This document shows positions 1-10,601 of a stretch of DNA of 64,000 nucleotides, in pieces. Made by a program: the position numbers and the translations under genes. The DNA comes from Siphlonurus alternatus (Eukaryota > Arthropoda > Insecta > Ephemeroptera > Siphlonuridae): positions 1,324,066 to 1,388,065 of the forward strand of contig OX463781.1 in the NCBI GenBank assembly GCA_949825025.1, read 5' to 3'. Position 1 is the stretch's first letter, and every line of letters begins with the position of its first letter. Under the pieces are notes generated by a model, which saw only the letters and a list, made by a program, of their open reading frames with translations, ran no database searches and had not been told where the DNA came from.

Positions 1-2000
1 AAATTGTGTTAAATATAAGATAAAAAATGCAAAAGAAAATTATTTATGGAAACTAGGATGTGGAAAGGATGGACAAAAAAATCTTTGGAAGTATATTCAC
101 AGTAAGCAGCAATCAGGTGCACAACAGTCTTTTATACTTGATGGTAAAGCTACTGATTGCCCTCAAATCATTTCAGATGCGTTCAATAACTGTTTTAAAG
201 GTAATTTTACTGGTGATGCTAACAAAGAGCATTATGTTCCAAGAAACAATGAACCAAAGACTGAAATAACTGATGTTTTCTTGAATCCAGTGAGCATTTG
301 TAATATGTTAAAATCTATTAGGACAAATGTTCCACCAGGTCCTGATGGTATTCCGGCTAGAATACTGAAAGAGTGTGCTTTGTCTATTGCTCCTTCTTTA
401 TGTTGTTTGTATAAAATTTCAATTCGATGTTGTAAGTTACCTAAAGACTGGAAATTAGCATATGTTACACCTATTTACAAGACTGGAAATAAAAAAAATG
501 TTAATAATTATCGACCAATATCTGTAACTTCAATTGTTTGTAAAATATTGGAAAAAATTATAAATGTAGAAATTTTGAATCATTTGCATGTTACAAATCA
601 GTTTCCAAAAAGTCAACATGGTTTTGTTCCAAATAGGTCATGTACAACCATGCTTGCCAAGACCATTGATCAGTGGCAAAAATTGCTAGATGCTAATCCA
701 GGAGCTCATATTCATGTCATTTCCTTAGACTGGGAAAAGGCTTTTGATCGTGTGTCTCATGCACGGCTTTCACTTAAATTGGAGAAGTTTGGTATAGGTG
801 GAAACCTGCATGGGTGGTTGTGTGACTTCTTACGTGAGCGGTCACAAAGTGTGACGTTTGCGGGTGCAATATCTCAACCTACTGACGTTACTTCTGGTGT
901 GATACAAGGCTCTGTTTTGGGACCACTTTTATTTAACATATATATGATTGATCTGCTTAACTGTGTGTCCTCGGAATTGATTCAATATGCTGACGACTCT
1001 ACACTGTTCAAACTTGTCAAGTGTGCTGAAGACATGGAATCAATTCAAAATGATTTAAATAATATTTCAGTTTGGTGTGACAACAATGGAATGTCACTGA
1101 ATGAAGATAAGTGTAATGTCATGGATATAACCTTAAGCCTTACTGAACTTAAAACTAACTATTATGTTAATGATAATTTGATATCATACTGTGATTCAAT
1201 TAAAGTATTGGGTGTCATGCTTACCTCAGATTTAAAATGGAATTTGCAGTCAGAAAAGGTTAGATGCAAAGCTGCTAAATTACTTGGTTTCATCAAACGT
1301 AATCTCTATGGTTCTTCTATTAAAGTTAAACGCATGGCTTATATTACATTAATTAGATCAAATATAACCTACGCAGCGCCTGCATGGCATCCAACTACTT
1401 GTAAAAACATGAAAAAATTTGAAAGTGTTGAAAAAGGTGCACTTAAATTTATATATAATAAAAATGTTCCTGATTGTGCAAAGACTAAAATTGTTCCAAT
1501 TGCTGATTATTTTGAAGTTATTGATCTTATTTTCTTTCAGAAATGTCGAACAGGTCAGACTGACTTATCAATAACGGATACTGTAACTGATGGTCGTCCA
1601 ATAAGAGGCCAAGAGGGAGCTATATTACTTATTCCACCAAAGGCTCGCATAGAATTGTATAAAAAAGGTTTTGTGATAAGATCAGTCACTGCATGGAACA
1701 AGCTTCCATGCAATATCAAGACTTGTACAGATCAGCAGTTCTCAAATTCTGTTAAACAATATTATATTGACAGGAACTGTTAGTACAACTGTTATTTATT
1801 TTTATTTTTTGTTTATAATTTTTTTTTGACGCAGGATTATGTCTGTAGTGTGTGTATAATTTAAAGTTATAAGGATAGTAGCCACTTCTGTGATATAGTG
1901 CCTTAATTTGGTGCTTTGTTGCTATCCCCACCCAGTGTTATTACTCTGTAATTATTGCTTATGTAATCTGTGGTGAAATAATAAATAAATAATAAAATAT
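1..2000 (+). mobile_element. Non-LTR retrotransposon (LINE), 3' part, cut by the left edge
   Basis: The segment has the 3' half of a non-LTR retrotransposon: an open reverse-transcriptase frame from base 2 to the stop at 1781-1783, then an AT-rich 3' UTR ending near 2000 in TAA/AAAT-rich tail sequence. The endonuclease domain, if present, lies left of the window. A related 3' UTR occurs at 4300-4415, sharing the pieces 'gtagccac..tgtgatatagtgcctt' and the terminal 'aataaataa' tail, so the family has more than one copy here. The reverse transcriptase resembles the CR1/Jockey group; I cannot fix the clade by eye. Confidence 0.9.
2..1783 (+). CDS. LINE reverse transcriptase (ORF2 C-terminal part, partial at 5' end)
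   Basis: The frame is open from base 2 with no stop for 593 codons, so the true start is outside the window. Visible reverse-transcriptase landmarks in order are PPGPDGIPA (finger region, near 330), YRPIS (near 508), the motif-A stretch LDWEKAFDRVSH (near 725-760) with its first catalytic Asp, the motif-B stretch GVIQGSVLGPLLFNIY (near 897), and the catalytic YADD box at 986-997. After the RT core come a thumb-like region and a C-terminal stretch ending TAWNKLP...., the usual LINE C-terminal pattern 'WNxLP'. The protein would copy its own RNA at nicked genomic DNA. The lack of any stop or frameshift suggests recent activity. It is a mobile-element gene, not a host gene. Confidence 0.92.
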   Translation, partial: NCVKYKIKNAKENYLWKLGCGKDGQKNLWKYIHSKQQSGAQQSFILDGKATDCPQIISDAFNNCFKGNFTGDANKEHYVPRNNEPKTEITDVFLNPVSICNMLKSIRTNVPPGPDGIPARILKECALSIAPSLCCLYKISIRCCKLPKDWKLAYVTPIYKTGNKKNVNNYRPISVTSIVCKILEKIINVEILNHLHVTNQFPKSQHGFVPNRSCTTMLAKTIDQWQKLLDANPGAHIHVISLDWEKAFDRVSHARLSLKLEKFGIGGNLHGWLCDFLRERSQSVTFAGAISQPTDVTSGVIQGSVLGPLLFNIYMIDLLNCVSSELIQYADDSTLFKLVKCAEDMESIQNDLNNISVWCDNNGMSLNEDKCNVMDITLSLTELKTNYYVNDNLISYCDSIKVLGVMLTSDLKWNLQSEKVRCKAAKLLGFIKRNLYGSSIKVKRMAYITLIRSNITYAAPAWHPTTCKNMKKFESVEKGALKFIYNKNVPDCAKTKIVPIADYFEVIDLIFFQKCRTGQTDLSITDTVTDGRPIRGQEGAILLIPPKARIELYKKGFVIRSVTAWNKLPCNIKTCTDQQFSNSVKQYYIDRNC

Positions 2001-2002
2001 TA

Positions 2003-2170
2003 TACGATGTATTAAACGACATACTTTTTCTGACCATTGCACAATTTATTTCCTCGTAATAATTTTTCATATTCTCCATCGTTATGTTATTTTTCAAGTA
2101 TAAGAAACTTACTTAGAATCTTAAAATCTATACTTACTTCAACTTACAGAAATTTTCCTTTAGCAGCAAC
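2003..2170. other. AT-rich spacer between two LINE fragments
   Basis: I see no gene or clear repeat; short low-complexity AT-rich sequence. Confidence 0.4.
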
Positions 2171-2660
2171 TTTCAAATTCAAATTCAATAGTTTTTATTT
2201 CCATAATCTCCTACAGTCAAAAGTATTATACAATAATACAATATCTTGAGGTTCCAGAAACGTCAAATATGATACACAGCACAATACATATAACATTAAA
2301 AATAAAAACACTAAAAATTGTCAGTCATAAATGTTGCCACTTATCAACAAGAATATCTTTAAGCTTAATTAATAGAGAACACTTTTACTTCACATATACA
2401 CTTTAAAGAACATGGTAATTTATTATATATTCTTAAACAACACATGAAGGGCCCTGTTCTGTATACTTCAAGTCTACAAGGTTTGGGAATTAAATTTAAA
2501 CCACGAATCCGAGTGAAGTGATCGTGTTGTGTCTCATGAGAGCGAAACATCTCCATATTTTTTTTTACTGTAATTGCACATTCGTGAATAATAAAACAAA
2601 TTAAAGGCACATCTAATTCAAATTTTTCCATTCGTAATATTATAATTGACAAAAATATTT
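2171..2660 (-). pseudogene. LINE ORF2 C-terminal remnant with 3' UTR
   Basis: On the minus strand the translation reads HETQHDHFTR...NLIPKP then IYNKLPCSLK, matching the terminal region of insect LINE reverse transcriptases (HxTRxxxxL...KIYNxLP). A frameshift near 2375 separates it from LKDILVDKWQHL and a stop. The 3' UTR ends at about 2171 in aataaaaa followed by TTGAAT repeats. The same TTGAAT-type tail is found at 40140 and 44430. It is a 5'-truncated, decayed copy of a different family from the LINE at the left edge. Confidence 0.75.
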
Positions 2661-2693
2661 ACATTCAGCATTTTTGTTTGTCAAAGTCCAATT

Positions 2694-3070
2694 GGGTAAA
2701 TCTATTAACTAATTACTCACGAAATCTGAAATCCCGAATCTTCCGAAATCCTAATTTGAGCTTTTTCGCGGTCTCTTCTGGAACGAGGCCGGGCGGCCAT
2801 TGCACAGCCTTACAATCCATCCCGGCATTTGTCTGCGACTGAGGGAAACGTGAAAACCTCAGCCAGGATGGACGCTACAGCTTTTGTCAATGAACCGGAA
2901 ATGCAATAGTCCAGGCGAACCACATGGTGGAAAAAAGCAACGATTTACTCCTGGGTGGTTGGGAAACGTGGTTTTTGTTGAAAATGGCCATCCATCCAAC
3001 TTCTAACCACGTTTGGCGTTGCTTGACTGATCTGACGAGACCCGGTCAAGCGCACTGCGAACACACCTCA
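2694..3070 (-). repeat. 5S rRNA-derived SINE, subfamily B, near full length
   Basis: Read on the minus strand it starts with a 5S rRNA-like head (GACCGGGTCTCGTCAGATC, then AAGCAACGCC and a TTGGATGG-like piece), continues with the body containing CCTGGCTGAGG and TTTCCCTCAGTCGCAG, and ends with the tail GGTTTCGG...TAATTAGT. The head matches the internal pol III promoter region of 5S rRNA (box A, intermediate element, box C). Confidence 0.8.
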
Positions 3071-3219
3071 TTTAGTAATACAGTTAGCATTTGTTATAAA
3101 GTTGCACCAGAGTCATAACAGCCACCGTGAACATGACAATGGTTAATTAACTTTCATTAATTAACCATTTATTATAACTGAAACTGATGATTTCACTTTT
3201 TTGTATTACAATTATTCAA

Positions 3220-3452
3220 CGCCCTGCATTGCGAGGTGTTCCCCAGGCTTCAGATGGTACCACTTTGGTCCATTAATAAAAAGTAGATGCGTCTGTCTTG
3301 ACTGCGGTTTCCATGGTTCTTTCATCCTCAACTCAGCGATAAGCGAATGCTGGGACGTATAACAGCCGTGGCCACCATCATTTCCCTACCCATTACCCCG
3401 CCTCGCTCTCCAATAAGCTCATAGGGGTGTATTCTTGTATAAAAAAAAATCA
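3220..3452 (+). repeat. 5S-derived SINE, subfamily A, 3' body fragment
   Basis: It lacks the 5S head but has the body order of subfamily A: TTCCCCAGGCTT, TTTGGTCCATTAATAAAAAG, a diverged CTGACTGAGG core, GCGAATGCTGGGACG, AACAGCCGTGGCCACCATC, CCCATTACCCCGCC and the terminal AGGGGTGTATTCTTGTA before an A-run. Confidence 0.75.
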
Positions 3453-3745
3453 ATGTAACGTCACACGACTCCCCGGGATCTCTACTGTAGGTCGGACGAA
3501 GATGACGTCACACGACTCCCCGGGAGCTCCACTGTAGACCGGCTGGAGGTGGCGCGTTGCGAAGGGTCCTCGACGCGCCACTCTAGCCCCTGTCGCATCG
3601 TCAGCAATATTGAAATATGTAGCGAGCCGATCACGAGCCGGCTGCAGCGACCACTGCAGTCTAAAGGTTTCGGCTTTTGGCACTCTGATTGGTCTAAAAC
3701 TCCCAGCTTGAGCCTCGGCGCGTTCCTACTATGCCCTAATTATTA
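3453..3745. other. GC-rich island with an imperfect 48-bp tandem duplication
   Basis: A GC-rich block stands out from AT-rich surroundings. It begins with two copies of a unit, at about 3456-3503 and 3504-3545, each carrying ACGTCACACGACTCCCCGGG followed by a CTGTAG piece. A TGACGTCA lies in the second unit. CCAAT-like ATTGG occurs near 3689. No open frame here looks like a protein family. It could be a promoter, enhancer or diverged repeat. Confidence 0.4.
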
Positions 3746-4299
3746 AGGGCCTTGAACGGTTTGCGCCGAAAAAATACATCACTTGGATTGCCAAACTTAA
3801 AATTTTAACTCGACGCGCTAAGCTTGTATTTTAGCCTTTTAGTGAAACTTTTCCTACTTCATAGATGTAACTCAAAATTCAGACATGTTTGTTGTTTTGT
3901 CTTGATCTGACACGTGTTGAAACTTGTTTGTAAATTATCACAGACGGACTGCCAAAGATCAGGCACAAATATAAAGGCTAAATTCTGGAACTTAAACGCG
4001 CTTCATATAAGAAATAATGCTCCAATTATTTATGTTTTTGAATTGTACCAAAATATTAAATTTCGTTTTTCAAATTTAGGAGATCTGAGAATGCTTTTCT
4101 GATTATGAAATTTCGCACTGCAAAGTGTCGTTATTACTTGCGACATTGCCAATTTGACTTTACAAAATTGATTTTTTTTATAGATTTCAGAAACTGCATA
4201 TTGCCAGATGGTGGGGGAGGGGGGGTTGATTTCGATTGGGATTGTAAAAATTTAGGCAACCAACTACAAAAATATTGGCTTGTATAAAGCTAATAATTA
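3746..4299. other. AT-rich intergenic sequence
   Basis: I see no gene. A short G-run sits at 4211-4227. Confidence 0.4.
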
Positions 4300-4415
4300 T
4301 TAAGGGTATCGGCCACATTAGTGAAATAGTGCCTTTTTTAATAGTGCTGGTTATCCGCATCCTTTTTTACTTGTATTTTTCTTTTGTAATTTGGATGGAA
4401 TAAAAATAGATAAAT
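4300..4415 (+). mobile_element. LINE 3' UTR end, same family as the LINE at 1-2000
   Basis: It parallels the 3' UTR at 1868-1990: 'taagg.tat.ggccac', 'gtgaaatagtgcctt', 'gctggttatcc' and a terminal AT-rich tail 'aataaaaatagataaataa'. Only the 3' end is present, as expected for a strongly 5'-truncated copy. Confidence 0.6.
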
Positions 4416-4521
4416 AATATTTGTATTATATAGTGGGTCAAAGTGAAAAAAATGTATCAATAAAAACATGCGCACCATCAAACGATCAAAATCGATGTGA
4501 CTATGATTCAGACTCTAAAGC

Positions 4522-4662
4522 CCGTACGTAATACACGATACAATTTTGCATACAATTTTTCCTTGCAAGAAAATTTCCTCTCCATACAAACAAATGAAGT
4601 TCAAGTTTTCTTGTAAGAAAAAATTATAAGTAAAATTATATCGTGTAAACCGGCTTAAAAAT
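4522..4662. mobile_element. Short foldback element, PIF/Harbinger-like, family shared with 29748-29895
   Basis: The arms carry AATACACGATACAATTTTGC on the left and the inverse ATATCGTGTAAACC on the right, with TTCTTGCAAGAAAA-type inner arms. The copy at 29748 has the same arms and internal piece. TAA flanks both ends (TAA before AGCCCG, TAA after GGCT). Confidence 0.6.
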
Positions 4663-5866
<1,204 letters not shown>

Positions 5867-6232
5867 TGGAGGTATGATGCAGTGCGTTTGACCTCGTCAG
5901 ATCACCGAAGTCAAGCCGAGCGTGGTTAGTATAGTTGGATGGGTGACGATTTTCAATAAGAACAAGTTTCTTACCCAGGGTAAATCGTTGCATTATGTGG
6001 TTCCCCTGACTTTAGACCATTGCACTTTCAGTTCATTGACATAAGTTGTATTGTCCATTCTGGCTGAGGTTTCCATGTTTCCCTCAGTCACAGGCAAATG
6101 CCGGGATGAATTGCAAGGTCGCGGCGTGGCCGTTACCATTCAAGTCAAGTCCGCGAAACGTTCAAGTGAGGGTATTGGAAGGTTCGTGGTTTTCAACTTA
6201 CTGAGTAATTAGTAAGTACACAATTGTGGTTT
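5867..6232 (+). repeat. 5S-derived SINE, subfamily B, near full length
   Basis: The head reads CAGTGCGTTTGACCTCGTCA, GATCACCGAAGTCAAGCCGA, then GGTTAGTATAGTTGGATGGG, which is recognisable 5S rRNA internal-promoter sequence. Body: TTTCCATGTTTCCCTCAGTC, GGCAAATGCCGGGATG. The tail ends in AATTAGTAAGTAC. It is followed at once by a tRNA-derived SINE. Confidence 0.85.
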
Positions 6233-6238
6233 CTTACC

Positions 6239-6311
6239 GGGCACTTGACGCAGTGGTATGCGCCTCTGATTCGTAATCGGATGGTCGTGAGTTCGATCCC
6301 AGGCATCGCCA
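6239..6311 (+). other. tRNA-like SINE head (Thr, anticodon CGT)
   Basis: The segment has a tRNA-like box A (GACGCAGTGGTATGCG) and box B (GAGTTCGATCC). The anticodon arm folds as TCTGA / TCGGA around the loop TTCGTAA, giving anticodon CGT with the usual T33. The acceptor stem does not pair well and the sequence runs straight into a SINE body, so this is the pol III promoter head of a SINE rather than a functional tRNA gene. Confidence 0.75.
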
Positions 6312-6556
6312 AACTTTTCACAAGTGGCGGTTGCTAAAGAACATGACCCACTCGTGCATCCGGGAGGTGATTGATGGCATCCTCCATCAATTGCCGACCA
6401 TCCTGACTGAGGTTTCCATGATTTCCTCAGTCACAATCAGGCGAATGCTGGGATGGATTAGGCCATTGCCACCCCGGTTTGGAAGGGACCCACAAAATTC
6501 AGGTTAACGAAGAGCCGGGAGGTTAAATTCAGTCACTTATTTGTGGCCAGTACCCT
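6239..6556 (+). repeat. tRNA-derived SINE, near full length
   Basis: The tRNA-like head is followed by a body with GATGGCATCCTCCATCAATT, GACCATCCTGACTGAGGTTT, a TTTCCTCAGTCAC piece and GGCGAATGCTGGGATGGATT, then a GC-rich tail with GAGCCGGGAGGTTAAATTCA. The centre (CTGACTGAGGTTTCCA..TTTCCTCAGTC...GCGAATGCTGGGA) is the same as in the 5S-derived SINEs. A minus-strand partial copy lies at 51620-51760. Confidence 0.8.
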
Positions 6557-6710
6557 AATTGTGAACAGAGTTCAGTTGAAGAAAAAAAAAATCTCAATAT
6601 AATATACCAGCTGGCACCTGGACATTGGCTCATGTGTCCCACTTTTATTGTCCTTAACTGTATGCGGCGAAGTTTTATGAATGGACAACATACATGAAAA
6701 AAAATTATTG

Positions 6711-6992
6711 CATGCAGAAATGAATAGAGGGTACCAAATTATGCTACTCTGAATTTTTTCAGATTAGTCCCGGAACTATTTTTAAATAATTATTGAAAGT
6801 TCTGTGATTTAAGTTGGCACCCCTGAATCCTTAATAAAAAGGATAGAGACTAGACGCCTATTGACGCCTCCAGGGGGCGTGGCCGCACTTTCAATAATTA
6901 TTTAAAAATAGTTCTGAGTTTCAAAAAAATGTGAAAAAATTCAGAGAGTAGCATAATTTGGTACCCTCTATTCATTTCTGCAATAAAATTTC
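6711..6992. mobile_element. Foldback element, 'AATGGATAGAGG' family
   Basis: Left arm: TGCAGAAATGAATAGAGGGT, TTATGCTACTCTGA, CGGAACTATTTTTAAATAAT. The right arm is the inverse, ending ACCCTCTATTCATTTCTGCA. The centre contains GACGCCTATTGACGCC. Related copies: 13690, 18170, 25922, 45818 and 49689. Confidence 0.8.
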
Positions 6993-7007
6993 TTTTATGG
7001 TTGTCAA

Positions 7008-7200
7008 TTGTTATTTATTTATTAGTTTATTGAATCCAATACAATTTACAGTACATATTATAGTGCACCGTACAGTAGTTACATAACATTAATTAAATAC
7101 ATGATGTTGTTCAACTCCCTATAACATGAAACCTATGACATACTAAACTTTATTTATTGCGGTAGTTTTATCACAGCTCTTTGTCAAATTTCTGAACTGA
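7008..7200 (-). mobile_element. Possible LINE 3' end
   Basis: The minus strand ends with sequence like 'ttggattcaataaactaataaataaataac', which resembles a LINE 3' terminus. No coding part is visible. Confidence 0.3.
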
Positions 7201-7254
7201 TCAAATTTTAAGATCATCAGTCTTATAACTCTTATAAGTGAATAAAGAAATGAG

Positions 7255-7560
7255 ATTTCTTTCAACTGCAACCACCCCAGAGAGCACTGGATTCACCCCA
7301 GGCCTCCTCTACGTAACCACATGCGGGAGTTTGGGCGCCGTCCGCCCACCCCAGAGTCGAGCGTGTCCCGGGTGGAGCGACTTGCCGGCGCCACCTCTAA
7401 CAACAAACACCGCAGCTCGCGGAATCCATGACGTCAAATGACGCTCCAAGTTTACACCGCGTGGTGAGAGCCGCGACACAGATGACTACAGAACGTTTCA
7501 CGACATATCTGGTGACGTCAAAGCCTGTCAGTGCACTGTGAGCTAACCTCAGTCAACAAA
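7255..7560. promoter_or_regulatory. GC/CpG-rich island about 6 kb upstream of the growth-factor gene
   Basis: About 300 bases of GC- and CpG-rich sequence stand in AT-rich surroundings, with two TGACGTCA palindromes (near 7428 and 7511). No frame looks like a protein family. It could be a promoter, an untranslated first exon or an enhancer. The link to the gene at 13395 is inferred only from position. Confidence 0.35.
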
Positions 7561-7602
7561 ATTGCCTGTGGAGTAAACGTGCAAAATTGCTATTTATTTT
7601 GT

Positions 7603-7965
7603 TTTGCAGAGATACACCCCTATGAGCTTACAGCTCGTGGCGGGGTAATGGGTAGGGATAAGATAGGGAAAGGATGGTGGCCACGGCTTGTTACGCGTCT
7701 TAGCATTAGTTGAATTGAGACTGAGGGAACCGTGGAAAACTCAGATGGACCAAAGCGATATCCAAAGCCTGGGGAACCACAAACAAGTGCATTACTGCAC
7801 TGGGTGGAAAGTGAGATGAATTTACCCCAGGGAGGGAGCAGGCGTAATTTTTACTTGAAACAGCCACCCATCCAAGTACTAACCACGCTCGACGTAGCTT
7901 GACTTCGGTGATCTAACGAGAACCGGTCAATGCACTGTGCCACCCTCGATCTATAGAATTAAGAT
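7603..7965 (-). repeat. 5S-derived SINE, subfamily A, near full length
   Basis: Minus strand: 5S head TGACCGGTTCTCGTTAGATC, ACCGAAGTCAAGCTACGTCG, then a TACTTGGATGGGTG piece. The body contains GGGTAAATTCATCTCACTTT, CACCCAGTGCAGT and GGCTTTGGATATCGCTTTGG. The tail has GAGCTGTAAGCTCATAGGGG and ends near 7603. Confidence 0.88.
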
Positions 7966-8640
7966 TATAATGGCGTTAATCCCCACTAACTGTTCATATT
8001 TGTTAATTTTCGTGAACTGCACTCTATATGGAATTTCTGTATGACGTTGCTTGCAGTACAAAAAAGACCCAATGTATACAACATCGTGTGGAATCTCCTC
8101 TTGCATAAAAACTCACGAACTATTTTAAGCGAGTGATATTTTTTTATGAAAGGTTCTTCCCCTCTCAATTAAACCTAAGTTTAACTTCTTCTGGTTATTT
8201 GCAGCTCATGCACAGCCTGTAATAACCCACTCTGTTTTATTTTTACACCATAAACAAAAATGTACATCCGCATTTATGATTAAAAAAAGACGGCTCTAAA
8301 CAGATAATGGTAAAAAGAATGTTAAGGAAGTTGCTTGCATTTAATTTGTATTTAGTTGACGTACATGTAAAAATGAAACTGCATGACTCTCAAATCTTAA
8401 AAATCAATTTATTTAAAAAAAAATATGAATTAAACGGCAATTAATGAATCAGTTGCAATAAAGAAAATAGTTTTATCTCTGAAAGTTTTCATTGGTTATT
8501 TTTTTCTATGAGAAATAATTCAGAAATTTATCTGGGGTAAAAATAAAAAATGTTGAAAATGAGGGAAAAAATACGCCTCCGTTGCATTTTCATTAATTGA
8601 AATTAAAGAAATTGAATGTGTTTTTTGCGGGAAGAAGCGT
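7966..8640. other. AT-rich intergenic sequence
   Basis: I see no gene or clear repeat. Confidence 0.4.
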
Positions 8641-9210
8641 AAAATGAGTAGGTTTGAACATGCTTATGAGAAATTAACCCTTATAGCATTACCAAAGGGG
8701 GGAGGGGTCACAAGACGACCCTTAACTATTTTAAAGTGAAAAAATAGTGACATACTTCTCCAAAAATCTGCAAAACTTATTTAACAAACGGGTAATATAT
8801 TTATTTTCCACAAAACAAACAGTGAGAAAAAACTTTTAACATGGCATTTAACATGAGGGTCATTTCGACTCCCCCCCCCCCCCCTCTTGGAAAAACGTGT
8901 GACAAAAAGTACCTTGGAAAGTGACAAAAATGTTTCCACTTAAGAGAGTAAATATAAAAGTAAAAGGGTTACAAACGCCGGTTTGTTACAACACCGCACC
9001 GGAAGGATGCTAGTGGTTTGACACAGCACAACATAATTAGGACTGATTTGATGTGTTGGCCGCAATCATGTAGTCGTGAAGTGTACACTCTAGTCCAGAT
9101 ATAGTGTCCACTCTTCAGCCCTAAAATTTTGTCTCGGTCAACTAGGTTTTGTTACTTAGCCCGCTCTGATCAGCTGCTAAACAGGTTGTCTAATCTCCGG
9201 GAGAATCTCA
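8641..9210. other. Intergenic sequence with G/C homopolymer runs
   Basis: The piece AGCATTACCAAAGGGGGG near 8687 recurs as AGCATTACCAGGGGGGGG near 41402, each followed by a CGACCC stretch, so a short unnamed repeat is likely. A C-run lies at 8871-8884. No gene seen. Confidence 0.35.
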
Positions 9211-9216
9211 ACTCAG

Positions 9217-9738
9217 TGTACACTCATCGCCTTGGAAAATTTCCACTTTCAGTCTTGTTAAGGTAGAGATAATGCCGAACAGCTGTTTGACATAGGTCCC
9301 TTTGATTAACATGTAAACCTTAGCAAATTCACAAAAATTCTGAAATTTTTTTGAGAGGCAGATATTAGTGCCTAAAAGCCATTGAAAAAATTTCAAAACA
9401 ATTTAACGAGCCGATTTTTTTTTAAATTATTTTTTAATTTTTTAGCATAGGGCCGCTTTCCCATGGAGAGACAAACTTAGAACTTCATTAAAAAAAAAAT
9501 CGGCTGGTTAAATTGTTTTGAAATTTTTTCTATGGCTTTTAGGCACTAATATCTGTCTCTCAAAAAAATTTCAGAATTTTTGTGAATTTGCTAAGGTTTA
9601 CATGTTAATCAACGGGAAGTACGTCGAACAGCTGTTCGTCGTTATCTCTACCTTAATCACCATGCCCTGTGTTATTACTACGGAGCATTGTCATCATTAA
9701 CAAGACTGCAAAGGGAAATTATCTGAGACGGGATAAAC
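9217..9738. mobile_element. Foldback element, 'CACTCGTCGCCTTGG' family, interrupted
   Basis: Left part: CACTCATCGCCTTGGAAAAT, TTCAGTCTTG. Right part: ACAAGACTGCAAAGGGAAAT, TATCTGAGACG. Intact relatives are at 21733-21853 and 36433-36556. This copy is split by a TTAA-flanked element (9262-9652). Confidence 0.75.
9262..9652. mobile_element. TTAA-flanked foldback element (GGTAGAGATAA ends), 391 bp
   Basis: The ends are GGTAGAGATAATGCCGAACA and the inverse TATCTCTACC, with TTAA on each side (9258-9261, 9653-9656). The uninterrupted relative at 36472 reads CTTGTTAATTACC at this site, so TTAA is the duplicated target. The arms include CTAAGGTTTACATGTTAATC and CTGAAATTTTTTTGAGAG and their inverses. 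TTAA targets are typical of piggyBac and Kolobok transposases. No transposase is encoded. Confidence 0.85.
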
Positions 9739-9890
9739 TTATTATTTTTTCTACAAATTGACAAAAGTGTGTCGCGTGCAAGGAGTTTTATCAGAAAACT
9801 CACTGTATATGTAATTGCTGAGTTAGTTGAGTTACTGTACCAACATGTCTGCCCACCCCACAGAGTAAAGGGAAGATACGTACTCTTATG

Positions 9891-10057
9891 GGGGTGCGGA
9901 TCCAGAAAAAAAATCGGGGGGGGGGGGCTGCCTCCGTAAAGCTAATGTCAAACAAAAATAATTGGAGTGGGGGAAATGCCTATTTTGATATATTGCCCAT
10001 GTTAATAATGCAAAATTTCGGGGGCTGAAGCCCCCCTCCCTCCTTAATCCGCGCCTG
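9891..10057. mobile_element. hAT-like miniature element (CAGGCGCGGATC family)
   Basis: The ends are diverged GGGGTGCGGATCCAG and TCCGCGCCTG. Flanking 8-mers CTCTTATG and CTCCTATA agree at six of eight positions. The interior shares GGAAATGCCTAT and CCCATGTTAA with the copies at 17628, 19084 and 46431. Confidence 0.7.
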
Positions 10058-10068
10058 CTCCTATATAT

Positions 10069-10600
10069 ACTGTGAAATCAAAGGTGCGAAATTTGAGTCG
10101 CGTCGTTTGTCAGTCGCAATGTTAAAAATCATACAAAAATTAAGAGTAAATAGGCATGTATATATATTTATGCTGCTTGCAATGTTATTGGTATAGGAGA
10201 ATCAACTATATCTGTCCTACCTCGGAGAGTACATTTTAATTTAGTTGACCTCGTGGGTGGTCATCTCCACGGCGACATCTTTCGTCATCTCCGTGCTTTT
10301 AATTCAATTAATTTAGGCGGAAATTTTGAAGAGGTCGTTGACCGTAACACAATTTAAATAACAAGTCGCATAGGATTCTTTTTATGTGTCATATATTGGC
10401 TTATAAAATTATGTCAGTTTTATATAGTTGAAATCGACACTTAATTTTATGTCTGTATATTGTATAATTTATTTGTCTTCTACTTTGTATTTTTGGTTGT
10501 ACGTAGCTACACAATGAAAACTAGATAGATTGAATAAATGAATAATTAATTTGTTTTTACATTGACCAGTAAAATAAGGCTCTAATTTTCCTTAATGGGC
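10069..10600. other. AT-rich intergenic sequence
   Basis: I see no gene. 10470-10545 has a LINE-tail-like look (GGTTGTACGTAGCTAC, then ATTGAATAAATGAATAA), not certain. Confidence 0.35.
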
Positions 10601-10601
10601 G

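Noticed and set aside
5867..5990. Functional 5S rRNA gene
   Set aside because: Only the internal-promoter part of 5S is present, followed by a SINE body; no full 120-bp gene with terminator.
6239..6311. Functional tRNA-Thr gene
   Set aside because: The acceptor stem pairs poorly and the sequence continues into a SINE body shared with another copy at 51620.
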